This document shows, piece after piece, positions 35,978 to 44,993 of a stretch of 64,000 nt of DNA. Location: positions 1,984,001 through 2,048,000 of the forward strand of contig NZ_CP114054.1 of the NCBI RefSeq assembly GCF_026967575.1, written 5' to 3'. Made by a program: the position numbers and the translations under genes. Numbering within the stretch: position 1 is the stretch's first letter; each line of letters starts with the position of its first letter. The notes under the pieces were generated by a model. That model was not told the DNA's origin, searched no databases, and worked only from the letters and a program-made list of their open reading frames with translations. This DNA is from Aurantiacibacter sp. MUD11. Lineage in GTDB: Bacteria; Pseudomonadota; Alphaproteobacteria; Sphingomonadales; Sphingomonadaceae.

Positions 35978-37270
35978 ATGAGCTTTCCCTGGGCCAAGGA
36001 ATACCAGCCGACCAACCCGGTGATGCGGTTCTTCGACGAGAAGCTGCCGCTCCCGCGCCTCGTCTACAATGCCGTGGGCGCTGGCTATCCGGTTCCCCGC
36101 AACCTGACGTACTTCTGGAACTTCGGCGTCCTCGCCGGCTTCTTCCTGGTGCTGCAGATCGTCACTGGCGTGGTGCTGGCGATGCATTACGCGCCGAACA
36201 CGCTGGTTGCCTTCGGTTCGGTCGAGCACATCATGCGCGACGTCAACTGGGGCTGGCTGATGCGGTACACGCACGCCAACGGCGCCAGCTTCTTCTTCGT
36301 CGTCATCTACATCCACATCTTCCGCGGGCTGTTCTACGCTTCGTACAAGCCGCCGCGCGAGATGATCTGGCTGATCGGCGTCGTGATCTTCCTGCTGATG
36401 ATGGCCACCGCCTTCATGGGCTACGTGCTGCCGTGGGGCCAGATGAGCTTCTGGGGCGCGCAGGTCATCACCGGCCTGTTCGAGGCCATCCCGCTGGTCG
36501 GCCCCGGCCTGAAGACCTGGCTGCTGGGCGGCTTCGCACCGGATAACGCCGCGCTGAACCGCTTCTTCAGCCTGCACTTCCTGCTGCCCTTCGTGATCGC
36601 CGGCTGCGTGATCCTGCACATCTGGGCGCTGCACATCCCCGGTTCGTCGAACCCGACGGGCGTGGAAGTGAAGCAGGAATCGGACACCGTGCCGTTCCAC
36701 CCGTACTACACCGCCAAGGACGGTTTCGGCCTGGGCGTGGCGCTGCTGGTGTTCTTCGCCTTCGTGTTCTTCCTGCCGAACGCGCTGGGCCACCCGGACA
36801 ACTACATCGAGGCGAACCCGCTCTCGACCCCGGCGCACATCGTTCCGGAATGGTATTTCTACCCGTTCTACGCGATCCTGCGCGCCTTCACCTTCGACTT
36901 CATCCTGCCGGCCAAGCTGTGGGGCGTGCTGGCCATGTTCAGCGCCATCCTGGTGTGGTTCTTCCTGCCGTGGCTGGACAAGGGTCCGGTGCGTTCGGGC
37001 CACTACCGCCCGCTGTTCCGCAAGTTCTTCTGGTTCGGCCTGATCCCGTGCATGGCTGTGCTGTTCTACTGCGGCGGCGCGCCGGCCGAAGAGCCCTATG
37101 TCATGATCAGCCAGATCGCGACGGCTTACTACTTCCTGCACTTCCTGGTCATCCTGCCGATCGTCTCTTCGATCGAACGTCCGGAGCCGCTGCCCTTCTC
37201 GATCACCGAGGCGGTGCTGGGTTCCGACGAGAAGGCTGTGCTGGGCGACAACGCCAAGCCGGCGGTCTGA
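35978..37270 (+). CDS. petB: Cytochrome b of the bc1 complex
   Basis: A 430-residue membrane subunit that carries hemes bL and bH and both quinone sites. Motifs: [50 protein letters not shown] with heme His, [19 protein letters not shown] (Qo region), and [15 protein letters not shown] (PEWY loop). Eight helices are visible. It follows petA by 16 bases behind GAGAGAAGAAA. The length is that of alphaproteobacterial cytochrome b. Confidence 0.98.
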   Translation: MSFPWAKEYQPTNPVMRFFDEKLPLPRLVYNAVGAGYPVPRNLTYFWNFGVLAGFFLVLQIVTGVVLAMHYAPNTLVAFGSVEHIMRDVNWGWLMRYTHANGASFFFVVIYIHIFRGLFYASYKPPREMIWLIGVVIFLLMMATAFMGYVLPWGQMSFWGAQVITGLFEAIPLVGPGLKTWLLGGFAPDNAALNRFFSLHFLLPFVIAGCVILHIWALHIPGSSNPTGVEVKQESDTVPFHPYYTAKDGFGLGVALLVFFAFVFFLPNALGHPDNYIEANPLSTPAHIVPEWYFYPFYAILRAFTFDFILPAKLWGVLAMFSAILVWFFLPWLDKGPVRSGHYRPLFRKFFWFGLIPCMAVLFYCGGAPAEEPYVMISQIATAYYFLHFLVILPIVSSIERPEPLPFSITEAVLGSDEKAVLGDNAKPAV

Positions 37271-37290
37271 GCTAGGGGAAAGACGAGAAA

Positions 37291-38154
37291 ATGATTCGCC
37301 TTGTTGGAATCCTCATCGGCCTTGGCTTCACCTTCGTGGTGCTGCTGGCCTTCATCACCGGTGCTTCCACCGTCATCGGCCAGGGCTACCTGACTGAAGA
37401 AACCGCCGAGTACGCCTTCCACGAGGAAGCGCACGGCCCTGACGGCGGCTTCCAGTTCGAAGGTCCGTTCGGCACCTGGGACTACACCCAGCTGCAGCGC
37501 GGCTACCAGGTCTACAAGGAAGTGTGCTCGGCCTGTCACTCGCTTGACTACGTCGCCTTCCGCGACCTGACCGACCTCGGCTATTCCGAGGCGCAGGCCA
37601 AGGCCGAAGCTGCCACCTGGCAGGTTCCGGGCATCAACCCCGACACGGGTGAAGCGACCTCGGTGCCGGCCGCATGGACCGACTACTTCCCGTCGCCCTA
37701 TCCGAACGACGTTGCTGCCGCTGCAGCGAACAACAATGCCATTCCGCCTGACCTCTCGCTGATGGCGAAGGCCCGCCACGACGGCAGCAACTACATTTAC
37801 GCGCTGCTGACCGGCTATCAGGAACCCTCCGCCGAACTGCTGGAGCGTTTCCCCGATTCCGCGCCGGGCACGGGCCTCTATCACAACCCGTACTTCGCCA
37901 ACCTCAACCTGGCGATGGCTCCGCCGATCACGGCAGACGGCCAGGTCACCTATGCCGACGGCACCGAAGCGACTGTCGAGCAGATGTCTGCCGACGTGGC
38001 CGCCTTCCTGACCTGGACCGCCGAACCCACGCTGGTGAAGCGCAAGGCAGTTGGCTGGGCCGTGCTGGGCTTCCTGTTCTTCGCCACCATCCTGGCCTGG
38101 TTCGCCAAGAAGCAGGTGTGGGCGGACGTCAAGCCGAAGCGCCGCAAGGACTGA
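37291..38154 (+). CDS. petC: Cytochrome c1 of the bc1 complex
   Basis: A 287-residue membrane-anchored c-type cytochrome. The N-terminal helix (VGILIGLGFTFVVLLAFITGA) acts as signal, heme is bound at CSACH (79-83), the distal Met is in the NLNLAMAPPITADGQVTY region, and a C-terminal helix (AVGWAVLGFLFFATILAWFAKK) anchors it. A 20-base gap separates it from petB; apt follows seven bases later. Confidence 0.97.
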   Translation: MIRLVGILIGLGFTFVVLLAFITGASTVIGQGYLTEETAEYAFHEEAHGPDGGFQFEGPFGTWDYTQLQRGYQVYKEVCSACHSLDYVAFRDLTDLGYSEAQAKAEAATWQVPGINPDTGEATSVPAAWTDYFPSPYPNDVAAAAANNNAIPPDLSLMAKARHDGSNYIYALLTGYQEPSAELLERFPDSAPGTGLYHNPYFANLNLAMAPPITADGQVTYADGTEATVEQMSADVAAFLTWTAEPTLVKRKAVGWAVLGFLFFATILAWFAKKQVWADVKPKRRKD

Positions 38155-38161
38155 CCGGAAA

Positions 38162-38722
38162 TTGCCGGGACCGAAATACCCGGGACTGTCGCGTGATGAG
38201 CTGAAAGCGCTTATCCGGACAGTCCCGGATTTTCCGTCCCACGGCATCCAGTTTCGCGACATCACCACGCTCCTTGCCCATGGCGAGGGGCTTGCTGCGT
38301 CTATCGACCACCTCGTCGAGATCGCGGCCGATCTAGGCGCCGACAAGGTGGCCGGCATCGAGGCGCGCGGCTTCATCTTCGGCACTGCCCTGGCGCTGCG
38401 CCTTGGCGTGGGCTTCGTGCCCCTGCGCAAGGCAGGCAAGCTGCCGGTCGAAACGATCGGGGAGGATTACGCCCTCGAATACGGCTCTGCCCGGCTGGAG
38501 CTGGATCCCAGCATCGTCGACGATAATGCGCATGTGCTGGTCGTTGATGACCTGCTGGCGACCGGTGGCACGGCGATTGCCGCGACCAACCTGCTGCGTC
38601 GTGCCGGAGCACGGGTCGAACACGCCTTGTTCGTTGTCGATCTGCCCGAACTGCCCGGCGGAAAGGCGCTGGCGGAGGCCGGAATCACCCCTCATGCGCT
38701 GGTAGAATTCGCCGGACATTGA
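38162..38722 (+). CDS. apt: Adenine phosphoribosyltransferase
   Basis: A 186-residue purine-salvage enzyme that makes AMP from adenine and PRPP. The start LSRDELKALIRTVPDFPSHGIQFRDI (in parts), ARGFIFGTALAL, and the PRPP loop VLVVDDLLATGGTAIAA are diagnostic. The only reasonable start is TTG at 38162, seven bases after the petC stop; no in-frame ATG or GTG is placed well. It appears to be a fourth gene of the bc1 operon. Confidence 0.94.
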   Translation: MPGPKYPGLSRDELKALIRTVPDFPSHGIQFRDITTLLAHGEGLAASIDHLVEIAADLGADKVAGIEARGFIFGTALALRLGVGFVPLRKAGKLPVETIGEDYALEYGSARLELDPSIVDDNAHVLVVDDLLATGGTAIAATNLLRRAGARVEHALFVVDLPELPGGKALAEAGITPHALVEFAGH

Positions 38723-38797
38723 CCGCGGCGGGATAATCCCGTCCATTCGCGCGTTGATGCAGGGACGACGGGAAACCGAACACCTCCGGGGAGACTG

Positions 38798-40648
38798 ATG
38801 GAAGAACAGGCGCTTGTCATAGCCTTGGTCGGCGTGCTCGGCATTGGTGCGCAATGGGTCGCCTGGCGCACGGGCTGGCCCGCCATCGTGCTGATGCTGG
38901 CGGCCGGTTTCCTCGCCGGCCCCGTCCTCGGCATCATGGATCCCGAACATGCCTTTGGCGACTTGCTGGAGCCGATGGTGTCGATCGGCGTCGCGCTGAT
39001 CCTGTTCGAGGGTGGCCTCAGCCTCGATTTCCGCGAATTCCGTAAATATGGCGGGGGCGTGTGGCGGCTGGTCCTCTTCGGCGTCCCGCTCGGCTGGCTG
39101 TTCGGCTCGCTCGCCGGCTACTACATCGCCGGCCTCGTCTGGCCGGTGGCCATCCTTTTCGCCGGCATCCTCGTGGTGACCGGACCGACCGTGGTCATCC
39201 CGCTGCTCCGCCAGAGTGCCGTGCAACAGCGGCCGGCGGCGCTGCTGAAATGGGAAGCAATCGTCAACGACCCGTTCGGCGCCCTGTGTGCCGTGGTCGC
39301 CTACGAGTATTTCCGCGCCACCTCGGCTGGCGGCGGCGCTTATGACGTCGTCCCCGAAATCGCCATTGCCGCCGGCATATCCGGCCTGATCGGCTTCGGC
39401 GCAGCCTACATCATCGCCTGGAGCTTCCCGCGCGGCTTCGTGCCCGAATACCTCAAGGTCCCGGTGCTGCTGGTCATGGTGATCGGCACCTTCGTGCTGT
39501 GCAACAAGATCGAGCACGAGGCGGGCCTGTTGGCAGTTACCGTGATGGGTATCGCGCTTGCCAACATGCATGTCTCCTCGCTGCGTTCGATCCACCCCTT
39601 CAAGCAGAACATCGCCGTGCTGCTGGTGTCGGGTATCTTCATCCTGCTCTCCGCCAGCCTCGACCTCGAGCAATTGCGCCAATTCGAATGGCAGTTCGGC
39701 CTGTTTCTGCTGGCGCTGCTGTTCCTTGTGCGCCCCGCGACGGTCCTGATCAGCCTGCTGTTCTCCAGCGTGCCGTGGAACGAGCGGCTGTTCCTCGCCT
39801 GGATTGCGCCGCGCGGCATCGTGCTGGTCGCCATCTGCGGCCTGTTTGCCTTGCGCCTGGAGGAACTGGGCTATGCCGACGGCACCATCCTGATCGGCCT
39901 CAGCTTCGCGGTGGTGGTGACGACGATCATCGCGCACGGCTTCACCGTCGACTTCGTGGCGCGGCTGCTGAAGGTGAAGGGCGCGACGCGGCCCGGCATC
40001 CTGCTTGTCGGCGCCACGCCATGGACGATCGCGCTGGCCAAGCTGCTGCACGAACTGGAAGCCCCGGTGATGGTGGTGGATTCGAGCTGGCAAGCGCTGA
40101 AGCGGGCCCGAGTGGCGGGAATTCCCACCTATCACGGTGAAATCCTCAACGAGGCGACCGAGCACAATCTCGACCTCAACCCCTACCAGGTGCTGATCGC
40201 CGCAACCGACAACGAGGCCTATAACGCGCTCGTCTGCTCCGAATTCGCCCCGGAAATCGGCACCGACCGCGTCTACCAGCTGGGCGAGGGCGACGATGAC
40301 GAAGACCACCGCGCCTTGCCGGCCTCCCTGCGCGGTCGCGCGCTGTTCCGTTCGGGCTTCGGGGTCGAGGACGTGCAGCAGCGCCAGCTGGAAGGCTGGG
40401 AGTTCCGGCGCACCAAGCTGTCCGAGAAGTACGATTTCGAAGATGCGCGCGAAAACCTGCCCAAGGCGGCCAACATGCTGCTGCTGATCAAGCCGAACGG
40501 GGACCTGCGCTTCTTCACCCATGCCGCCGCGCCGGAGCCGGAGGCGGGCGACCTGGTCGTTTCATATTCTCCGCCACGCACCATATCGGTGGAGGAAGAG
40601 ACGGCGAAACGAAGCGGGAAAGGCGGCACAAAGCCGCAATCCGCATGA
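38798..40648 (+). CDS. Cation:proton antiporter (CPA family) with a TrkA-N-like C-terminus
   Basis: A 616-residue membrane antiporter. About twelve helices span residues 5-400, with motifs MVSIGVALILFEGGLSLDF and FAGILVVTGPTVVIPLL (the family GPT region) and NERLFLAWIAPRGIVLVAICGLFAL. The C-terminal 200 residues form a Rossmann-like RCK/TrkA-N unit (GILLVGATPWTIALAKLL, VMVVDSSWQALKRARVAGI, AATDNEAYNALV); the usual GxGxxG is degenerate. It would exchange Na+ or K+ for H+. An OmpA lipoprotein gene is coupled downstream. Confidence 0.93.
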   Translation: MEEQALVIALVGVLGIGAQWVAWRTGWPAIVLMLAAGFLAGPVLGIMDPEHAFGDLLEPMVSIGVALILFEGGLSLDFREFRKYGGGVWRLVLFGVPLGWLFGSLAGYYIAGLVWPVAILFAGILVVTGPTVVIPLLRQSAVQQRPAALLKWEAIVNDPFGALCAVVAYEYFRATSAGGGAYDVVPEIAIAAGISGLIGFGAAYIIAWSFPRGFVPEYLKVPVLLVMVIGTFVLCNKIEHEAGLLAVTVMGIALANMHVSSLRSIHPFKQNIAVLLVSGIFILLSASLDLEQLRQFEWQFGLFLLALLFLVRPATVLISLLFSSVPWNERLFLAWIAPRGIVLVAICGLFALRLEELGYADGTILIGLSFAVVVTTIIAHGFTVDFVARLLKVKGATRPGILLVGATPWTIALAKLLHELEAPVMVVDSSWQALKRARVAGIPTYHGEILNEATEHNLDLNPYQVLIAATDNEAYNALVCSEFAPEIGTDRVYQLGEGDDDEDHRALPASLRGRALFRSGFGVEDVQQRQLEGWEFRRTKLSEKYDFEDARENLPKAANMLLLIKPNGDLRFFTHAAAPEPEAGDLVVSYSPPRTISVEEETAKRSGKGGTKPQSA

Positions 40649-40659
40649 GGATGTTCGAT

Positions 40660-41301
40660 ATGAAGAGACTGGCAACCATCGCCGTGGCGGGCACCAGCAT
40701 CATCGTCCTGTCGGGCTGTGAGCTGCGCCGTGACGGTGCCGAGGAAGAACCGGCGGTCGAGCAAGCGGCAGAGAGTGAAGACGGCACGACGGCTACGCCC
40801 ACGCCGACCGAGAGCGCTTCGCCGGTTGCCTCGATCATCCGCAACGATGCCGCCCCGCGCGAGCCGGTGGCCGAGGTGCCGACGCAGCCGGTCGAGCTGA
40901 CCATTCCCTTCCCTGACGGGACCGACATCAGCGCCGCGGCCGAGCGCCAGTTGGCGGGCCTGCTGACCGAGGATGCGCTGCAGGAAGACTGGCCGGTCAT
41001 TCTTGGCGGGCACACCGATTCGGGCGGTAACGACCAGGCCAACCTGCGCGCCTCGCGCGCTCGCGCAGAAGCGGTGGCGGCCTGGCTGGTGGAACGCGGC
41101 GTGGCCGACGAGAGGATTCGCGTCATCGCCTTTGGCGAGCAGAACCCGATCGCGCCCAATGCCTTGCCCGACGGCACGCCCAACGAAGCCGGACGCCGCA
41201 CCAACCGCCGGGTCGAAATCCGCATCGCCCCACCGGCCGGCCCGCGTGCGGGCACGGAGACCGGGGCGGGCAATCGCACGGGGCAGGATCAGGGCGCTTG
41301 A
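40660..41301 (+). CDS. OmpA-family lipoprotein
   Basis: A 213-residue lipoprotein: signal MKRLATIAVAGTSIIVLSGC with a lipobox Cys at 20, a low-complexity Glu/Thr/Pro linker (about 25-75), then an OmpA_C domain (TIPFPDGTDISAAAE, LGGHTDSGGNDQANLRASRAR, AAWLVERGVADERIRVIAFG, RRVEIRI) and a Gly/Thr tail. The ATG at 40660 has GAGGA upstream and gives a clean signal; the ATG at 40645 overlaps the antiporter stop (ATGA) and adds five residues. The partner antiporter suggests an envelope role. Confidence 0.9.
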   Translation: MKRLATIAVAGTSIIVLSGCELRRDGAEEEPAVEQAAESEDGTTATPTPTESASPVASIIRNDAAPREPVAEVPTQPVELTIPFPDGTDISAAAERQLAGLLTEDALQEDWPVILGGHTDSGGNDQANLRASRARAEAVAAWLVERGVADERIRVIAFGEQNPIAPNALPDGTPNEAGRRTNRRVEIRIAPPAGPRAGTETGAGNRTGQDQGA

Positions 41302-41340
41302 CGAAAGCCCTGCTACGGTGGCAATCGGCCAGCCGAGCGG

Positions 41341-41414
41341 GCGGGTATAGCTTAGTGGTAAAGCCCCAGCCTTCCAAGCTGGTTATGCGGGTTCGATTCC
41401 CGCTACCCGCTCCA
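41341..41414 (+). tRNA. tRNA-Gly (anticodon TCC)
   Basis: Acceptor GCGGGTA with TACCCGC, D-arm GCTTAGTGGTAAAGC, anticodon stem CCAGC/GCTGG around CTTCCAA (anticodon TCC), T-arm GCGGG-TTCGATT-CCCGC, encoded CCA (41412-41414). A CTTGAC sequence at 41297-41302, overlapping the OmpA stop, could be its -35, but no good -10 follows. Confidence 0.97.
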
Positions 41415-41461
41415 CTCTCTCATCCCACCTGACATCACGGCTTTTGCTGCCTGAACGTGGC

Positions 41462-43060
41462 TCAGCTTGCGAAAATCGATTCCGCTGCCAGCGCCCCGCG
41501 CAAGGTGCAGTAGTTGCTGGCCTCGACGCCCCGCCCACCACCGGCAGCGCAGCTCTCGGGGGTGGCCAGCGGATACTGTTCCAGCGGGTCGGCGGCGATG
41601 TCGAAGAACTCGCAATCGGCGGGGTCGTCGGCGCAGACCAGCTTGTAGCGCGCATTACGGATGCCGACGACCCGAGTGCCGCCAGTCATCAGGTTCACGC
41701 TTTCGGTCAGCACGACATCGCTTTGCGGGTCGCGCACGCTTTCGGCGCGGCCGAACAGCAGTGGTGCCAGCGAGCGGCCTGCAAGCGTGGTTGTGCCGCC
41801 TCGTGTACCGTTGGAGACCCTTTCGGGCACGTTCAGCCCCGCCAGCTGCAGGATGGTAGGGAACAGGTCCGCGACATGGCTTATCTCGCCATTGCTGGAA
41901 CCTGCCGGGATGCCCGGGCCGGCAATCGCCAGCGGCACCAGCGCGCCGCCTTGCCAGGCGGTGCCTTTCCCGCGCGCTTCGCGGGTGATGTACATGTTGT
42001 CGATGAAATCGAGCTGGGGGCGGCCGTACATCGGCGTACCGTTGTCGCCGACGTAGATGACGTAGGTGTTGGGCGGCACGGCGCGCAGGACGTGGCCGAT
42101 CAGCGTGTCCATGGCATTGGTCATGAAGCGCATCTGGGCCTCGCCCGAGCACTGGCCTACGTCCTGGCTGGCATAGGTGCCGCCGCAGGCCTCCACCTCG
42201 GCGCGGGTTGCCGCGTCCAGCAGGTCCGCCTCGGGGATCATCATGGCGCTGGGATCCTGGTCGATCGTCGCGTGGCTGAGGTGGAAGGCCAGCCAGCCGA
42301 ACCAGGGTCGCTCCGGCTCCGCCTCGCGCTCCTCCATCCAGTCGAGCAATTCCGCCACCTTCACCACACCGGCATTGGTGGTGGGCGCGACGCCCGGCAG
42401 CGAGCGCGCGGGCGCGGGCGAACTGCGCCATTCGCCGGGCGCGGTTTCCGCGTCCTGCACCTGCAGCTCCCAGTCCCAGAAGGTCGGCAAGGCGGCGTGC
42501 ATGTTGCCGGAGAAATAGTCGAAGCCGGCTTCCCGTGGCTTCATGCCGGGATAGTCCTCGCCATTGGGATTGGGCAGGCCGGCCATGTGCCACTTGCCGA
42601 AGACGGCCGTCGCATAGCCCGCATCGGACAAGGCCTGCACGAAGCTGGTGTGCGACTGGTCCAGCGCATCGGCATAGGTCGCCACGCCGTGCTGGCGCAC
42701 GTTCAGACCGGTCAGGATCGAAGCGCGCGTCGGCGAGCAGAACGGCTGCGCCCAGGTCTGGCTGAAGGTCATCCCGCTGGCTGCGAAGGCATCCAGTACC
42801 GGCGTCGAGGCCGGGTGGCCGTCGATCCGGCCGGCCTGCGGATGGTCGAACCCGTCAGCGCCGTAGGTTGCCTGCAAGCGTTCGATCAGGCCGGGGAACA
42901 TGTCGCTGGTGACATCGGTGCCGACATCGTCGGAGATGATCAGCAGGATGTTGGGCCGCTGGTCGATGGCGAACTCGCCGGCGGATGGTTCGGGCTCCTG
43001 CGGCGCGCAGGCGGCAAGTCCCAGTGTGGCAACGGCAGCGGCTAGACAGCGTGCGATCAT
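41462..43060 (-). CDS. Sulfatase lipoprotein (arylsulfatase family, formylglycine type)
   Basis: A 532-residue secreted or outer-membrane hydrolase of sulfate esters. The signal ends in a lipobox (GLAAC, Cys 18). Metal residues are in ILLIISDDVG (Asp 44-45), and the catalytic motif is CSPTR (108-112), where Cys is converted to formylglycine. GKWHMAGLP, FLSHA-like HLSHATIDQ and VGDNGTP complete the fold. No sulfatase-modifying enzyme gene is nearby, so the maturase must be elsewhere. The ATG at 43060 has GAGGGGAG upstream. A substrate cannot be assigned. Confidence 0.93.
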   Translation of the reverse strand: MIARCLAAAVATLGLAACAPQEPEPSAGEFAIDQRPNILLIISDDVGTDVTSDMFPGLIERLQATYGADGFDHPQAGRIDGHPASTPVLDAFAASGMTFSQTWAQPFCSPTRASILTGLNVRQHGVATYADALDQSHTSFVQALSDAGYATAVFGKWHMAGLPNPNGEDYPGMKPREAGFDYFSGNMHAALPTFWDWELQVQDAETAPGEWRSSPAPARSLPGVAPTTNAGVVKVAELLDWMEEREAEPERPWFGWLAFHLSHATIDQDPSAMMIPEADLLDAATRAEVEACGGTYASQDVGQCSGEAQMRFMTNAMDTLIGHVLRAVPPNTYVIYVGDNGTPMYGRPQLDFIDNMYITREARGKGTAWQGGALVPLAIAGPGIPAGSSNGEISHVADLFPTILQLAGLNVPERVSNGTRGGTTTLAGRSLAPLLFGRAESVRDPQSDVVLTESVNLMTGGTRVVGIRNARYKLVCADDPADCEFFDIAADPLEQYPLATPESCAAGGGRGVEASNYCTLRGALAAESIFAS

Positions 43061-43110
43061 GAATTCTCCCCTCGGCGGCCAAGCCTAAAGCGATTGCCGC
43101 GCAAGTCGAG

Positions 43111-43494
43111 TCAGGGTTTGAAGCGCCCGCCGCGAATATGGGTGAAATGTTTGCCGCTTTCGTCGAGTTCGTACCAGGCGATGGTCTCCACCTCTCGTAT
43201 GTCTCCGGCCACGGTCGCGCCGAATTCATAGTCCGGCCAGTCCACCATCGTCTTGAAGACGGTGCGGCAATACATGGCGGCATGGCGCGGCCCCACCATG
43301 ACGCCAAGCGGGATCACTTCCTCGTCGATCCGCGACCGGACCAGCCGATAGAAATCGAGGATGTTCGCGCGCCCGACGATCTGCTTGCGGCTGCCGAGTT
43401 CGAACACCACGTCGTCGGCATAGAAGCGGCCGAAGCCATCGAAGTCGGCGGCGTTGAAGGCAGCCACGTACTGGCGGAAATCGTCTTCGGTCAT
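43111..43494 (-). CDS. NTF2-like (SnoaL-type) protein
   Basis: A 127-residue protein with the cone-shaped NTF2 fold pattern: an N-terminal helix (DDFRQYVAAFNAADFDGFGRFYADDVVFELG) followed by IVGRANILDFYRLVRSRI and strands (RHAAMYCRTVFKTMVDW, VETIAWYELDESGKHFTHIRGG). The ligand is unknown; relatives include dehydratases and isomerases of small molecules. The start overlaps the DUF4403 stop by four bases, so it is the third gene of panC-DUF4403-NTF2. Confidence 0.85.
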   Translation of the reverse strand: MTEDDFRQYVAAFNAADFDGFGRFYADDVVFELGSRKQIVGRANILDFYRLVRSRIDEEVIPLGVMVGPRHAAMYCRTVFKTMVDWPDYEFGATVAGDIREVETIAWYELDESGKHFTHIRGGRFKP

Positions 43495-44993
43495 AGTCCG
43501 GCATTCTCCAGGTCTATCGCCAGCCTGCCATGGCCGCTGAGGGCAACCGGCAGGAACAGCCCTTCGCCCATGGCTTGCACGCGGCCGTGCCGCACATCCT
43601 CGATGACCAGCGACAGTGAGAGGCCGTCGCCATTCACGGTGCTCACGGCCTGGCGGGCGTCTTCGATGATCGCCGCATATTCTTCGCCGAAATCGCGCAC
43701 CAAGGCAGAGCCGATGGCGGCCTGCACCTGCTCGTTGCCGAACAACGCCAGCAGCAAGTCTACCGTGCGCCGGTCGGTATCGCCCGCCAGGTGCAGGTCG
43801 CGAATGGCCAGCACGGCGCTGTTCTCGGCATTGTGGGGCTTGCCGGTCAGCCAGACCTGTCCTCGCGCGGTGCCGTATCGCGCCGAGATCGCCCCGCGCC
43901 CGTTCGCAGTCGCTGTCACGCCCAGCGCCAGCCTTCCCTGGCTGGTGGCATATATCTCGACCCCCTCGATTTCGGCATCGACCAGCCCGATGCCGGGCAG
44001 GTCCACCCCGTCGGCCACCAGTTCGCGAAGCTCGCGCAGCACGACCGCTTCCAGTTGCGCATATTCGACGGTCACCGGCACTTCGATGGCGATGCCCGCG
44101 TCTTGCAGGGCACGGGCAGGTGCCGGCAGCGGGTTAGGCTCAGGAGTCGGCGGGCGCTGTCCGATGCGGGTTTCGGCAACGGCCTCCAGCGCGATGTCGA
44201 CGACGAGGTTGCGCCCTTCGACGCGATAGCCGGCAACCCCCAGGCGCAGCGGTGTGGTGCGCAGCCAGACGGGCGGGTCCGCATCCTTCAGGGCTTCGAC
44301 GCGAAAACCCGCGCGCCATGCCTCTTCGGCCAGCGGTCGCAAGGCGATGCCGGAGATTTCCTGCTCTAACTCCCGCTCGATACCGGCCACGACATCTCGC
44401 AGGTTGGCATCCGCCATCCGGGTGAAGGCGATGCGCTGGCCCAGGAAGTCTATGCCCGGCTGCTGGCTCCAGCTGTAATCGAGGTCGACATCGGCATTCA
44501 GCCGCCAGTCGTTCGTCACCGACAGGCGCGCAGTGATCGCCACGTCCGCCGCCCCGCGCGCCGTTTCCCCCGCCAGAATGTCGCCAATGTCCTGCGCCCG
44601 GATGGTGGCATTGGTCGGGAAGCCGATGGTCAGTCGGTCACCCCTGCCCGACAGGAGGATGGCTCCCCGGTTGACCTCGCCGATGATGGTGCAGGGCACA
44701 TCGGGAGTCAGTTCAAGGTCGATCCCCAGCGGCCGAACCGTCTGCGCCGGGATGCAGTTCGCGCGCCTATCATTCATCTGCCACAGCCGCCGGGGCGTGC
44801 GGCGCTCCAGTGTGGACTGCAGCTGGTCGAGCGAGACAGCGACGGGAATAGTCAGCGTGGAGGTAACATGGCTGGTGTCGGGTGCGCCCTCGACCCGCGG
44901 CGGCGCTTCGGTCTCGATTTCGCGCGAGCATCCGGCAACCAGCAAGGCGGCAAGCATGGCCGCCAGCAGGATCGCGGTTTGCTGCCCCTTCAT
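43491..44993 (-). CDS. DUF4403 lipoprotein
   Basis: A 500-residue lipoprotein (lipobox VAGC, Cys at about 22) of the DUF4403 family. After HVTSTLTIPVAVSLDQLQSTLE, two long beta-rich lipid-binding-like halves follow, with repeated phrases such as GVTATANGRGAISARYG, GQVWLTGKPHNAEN and IRDLHLAGDTDRR. The fold resembles the tubular lipid-binding (TULIP/BPI-like) group in some predictions, which is only a suggestion. No function is established. Coupled to panC (ATGA) upstream and to the NTF2-like gene downstream. Confidence 0.85.
   Translation of the reverse strand: MKGQQTAILLAAMLAALLVAGCSREIETEAPPRVEGAPDTSHVTSTLTIPVAVSLDQLQSTLERRTPRRLWQMNDRRANCIPAQTVRPLGIDLELTPDVPCTIIGEVNRGAILLSGRGDRLTIGFPTNATIRAQDIGDILAGETARGAADVAITARLSVTNDWRLNADVDLDYSWSQQPGIDFLGQRIAFTRMADANLRDVVAGIERELEQEISGIALRPLAEEAWRAGFRVEALKDADPPVWLRTTPLRLGVAGYRVEGRNLVVDIALEAVAETRIGQRPPTPEPNPLPAPARALQDAGIAIEVPVTVEYAQLEAVVLRELRELVADGVDLPGIGLVDAEIEGVEIYATSQGRLALGVTATANGRGAISARYGTARGQVWLTGKPHNAENSAVLAIRDLHLAGDTDRRTVDLLLALFGNEQVQAAIGSALVRDFGEEYAAIIEDARQAVSTVNGDGLSLSLVIEDVRHGRVQAMGEGLFLPVALSGHGRLAIDLENAGL

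Noticed and set aside
35612..37141. A 509-codon minus-strand frame opposite petA and petB
   Set aside because: Shadow of the cytochrome bc1 genes; Glu/His/Val-rich with no recognisable fold.
38728..38743. Short inverted repeat after apt as terminator
   Set aside because: Only a 5-bp core stem and no T-run; too weak to call.
38333..40522. A 729-codon open frame on the minus strand
   Set aside because: Antisense to apt and the antiporter; low-complexity His/Gln/Asp composition with no domain.
41297..41325. CTTGAC upstream of tRNA-Gly as a promoter
   Set aside because: The -35 is good but at 17 bases the -10 reads GGCAAT, so support is insufficient.
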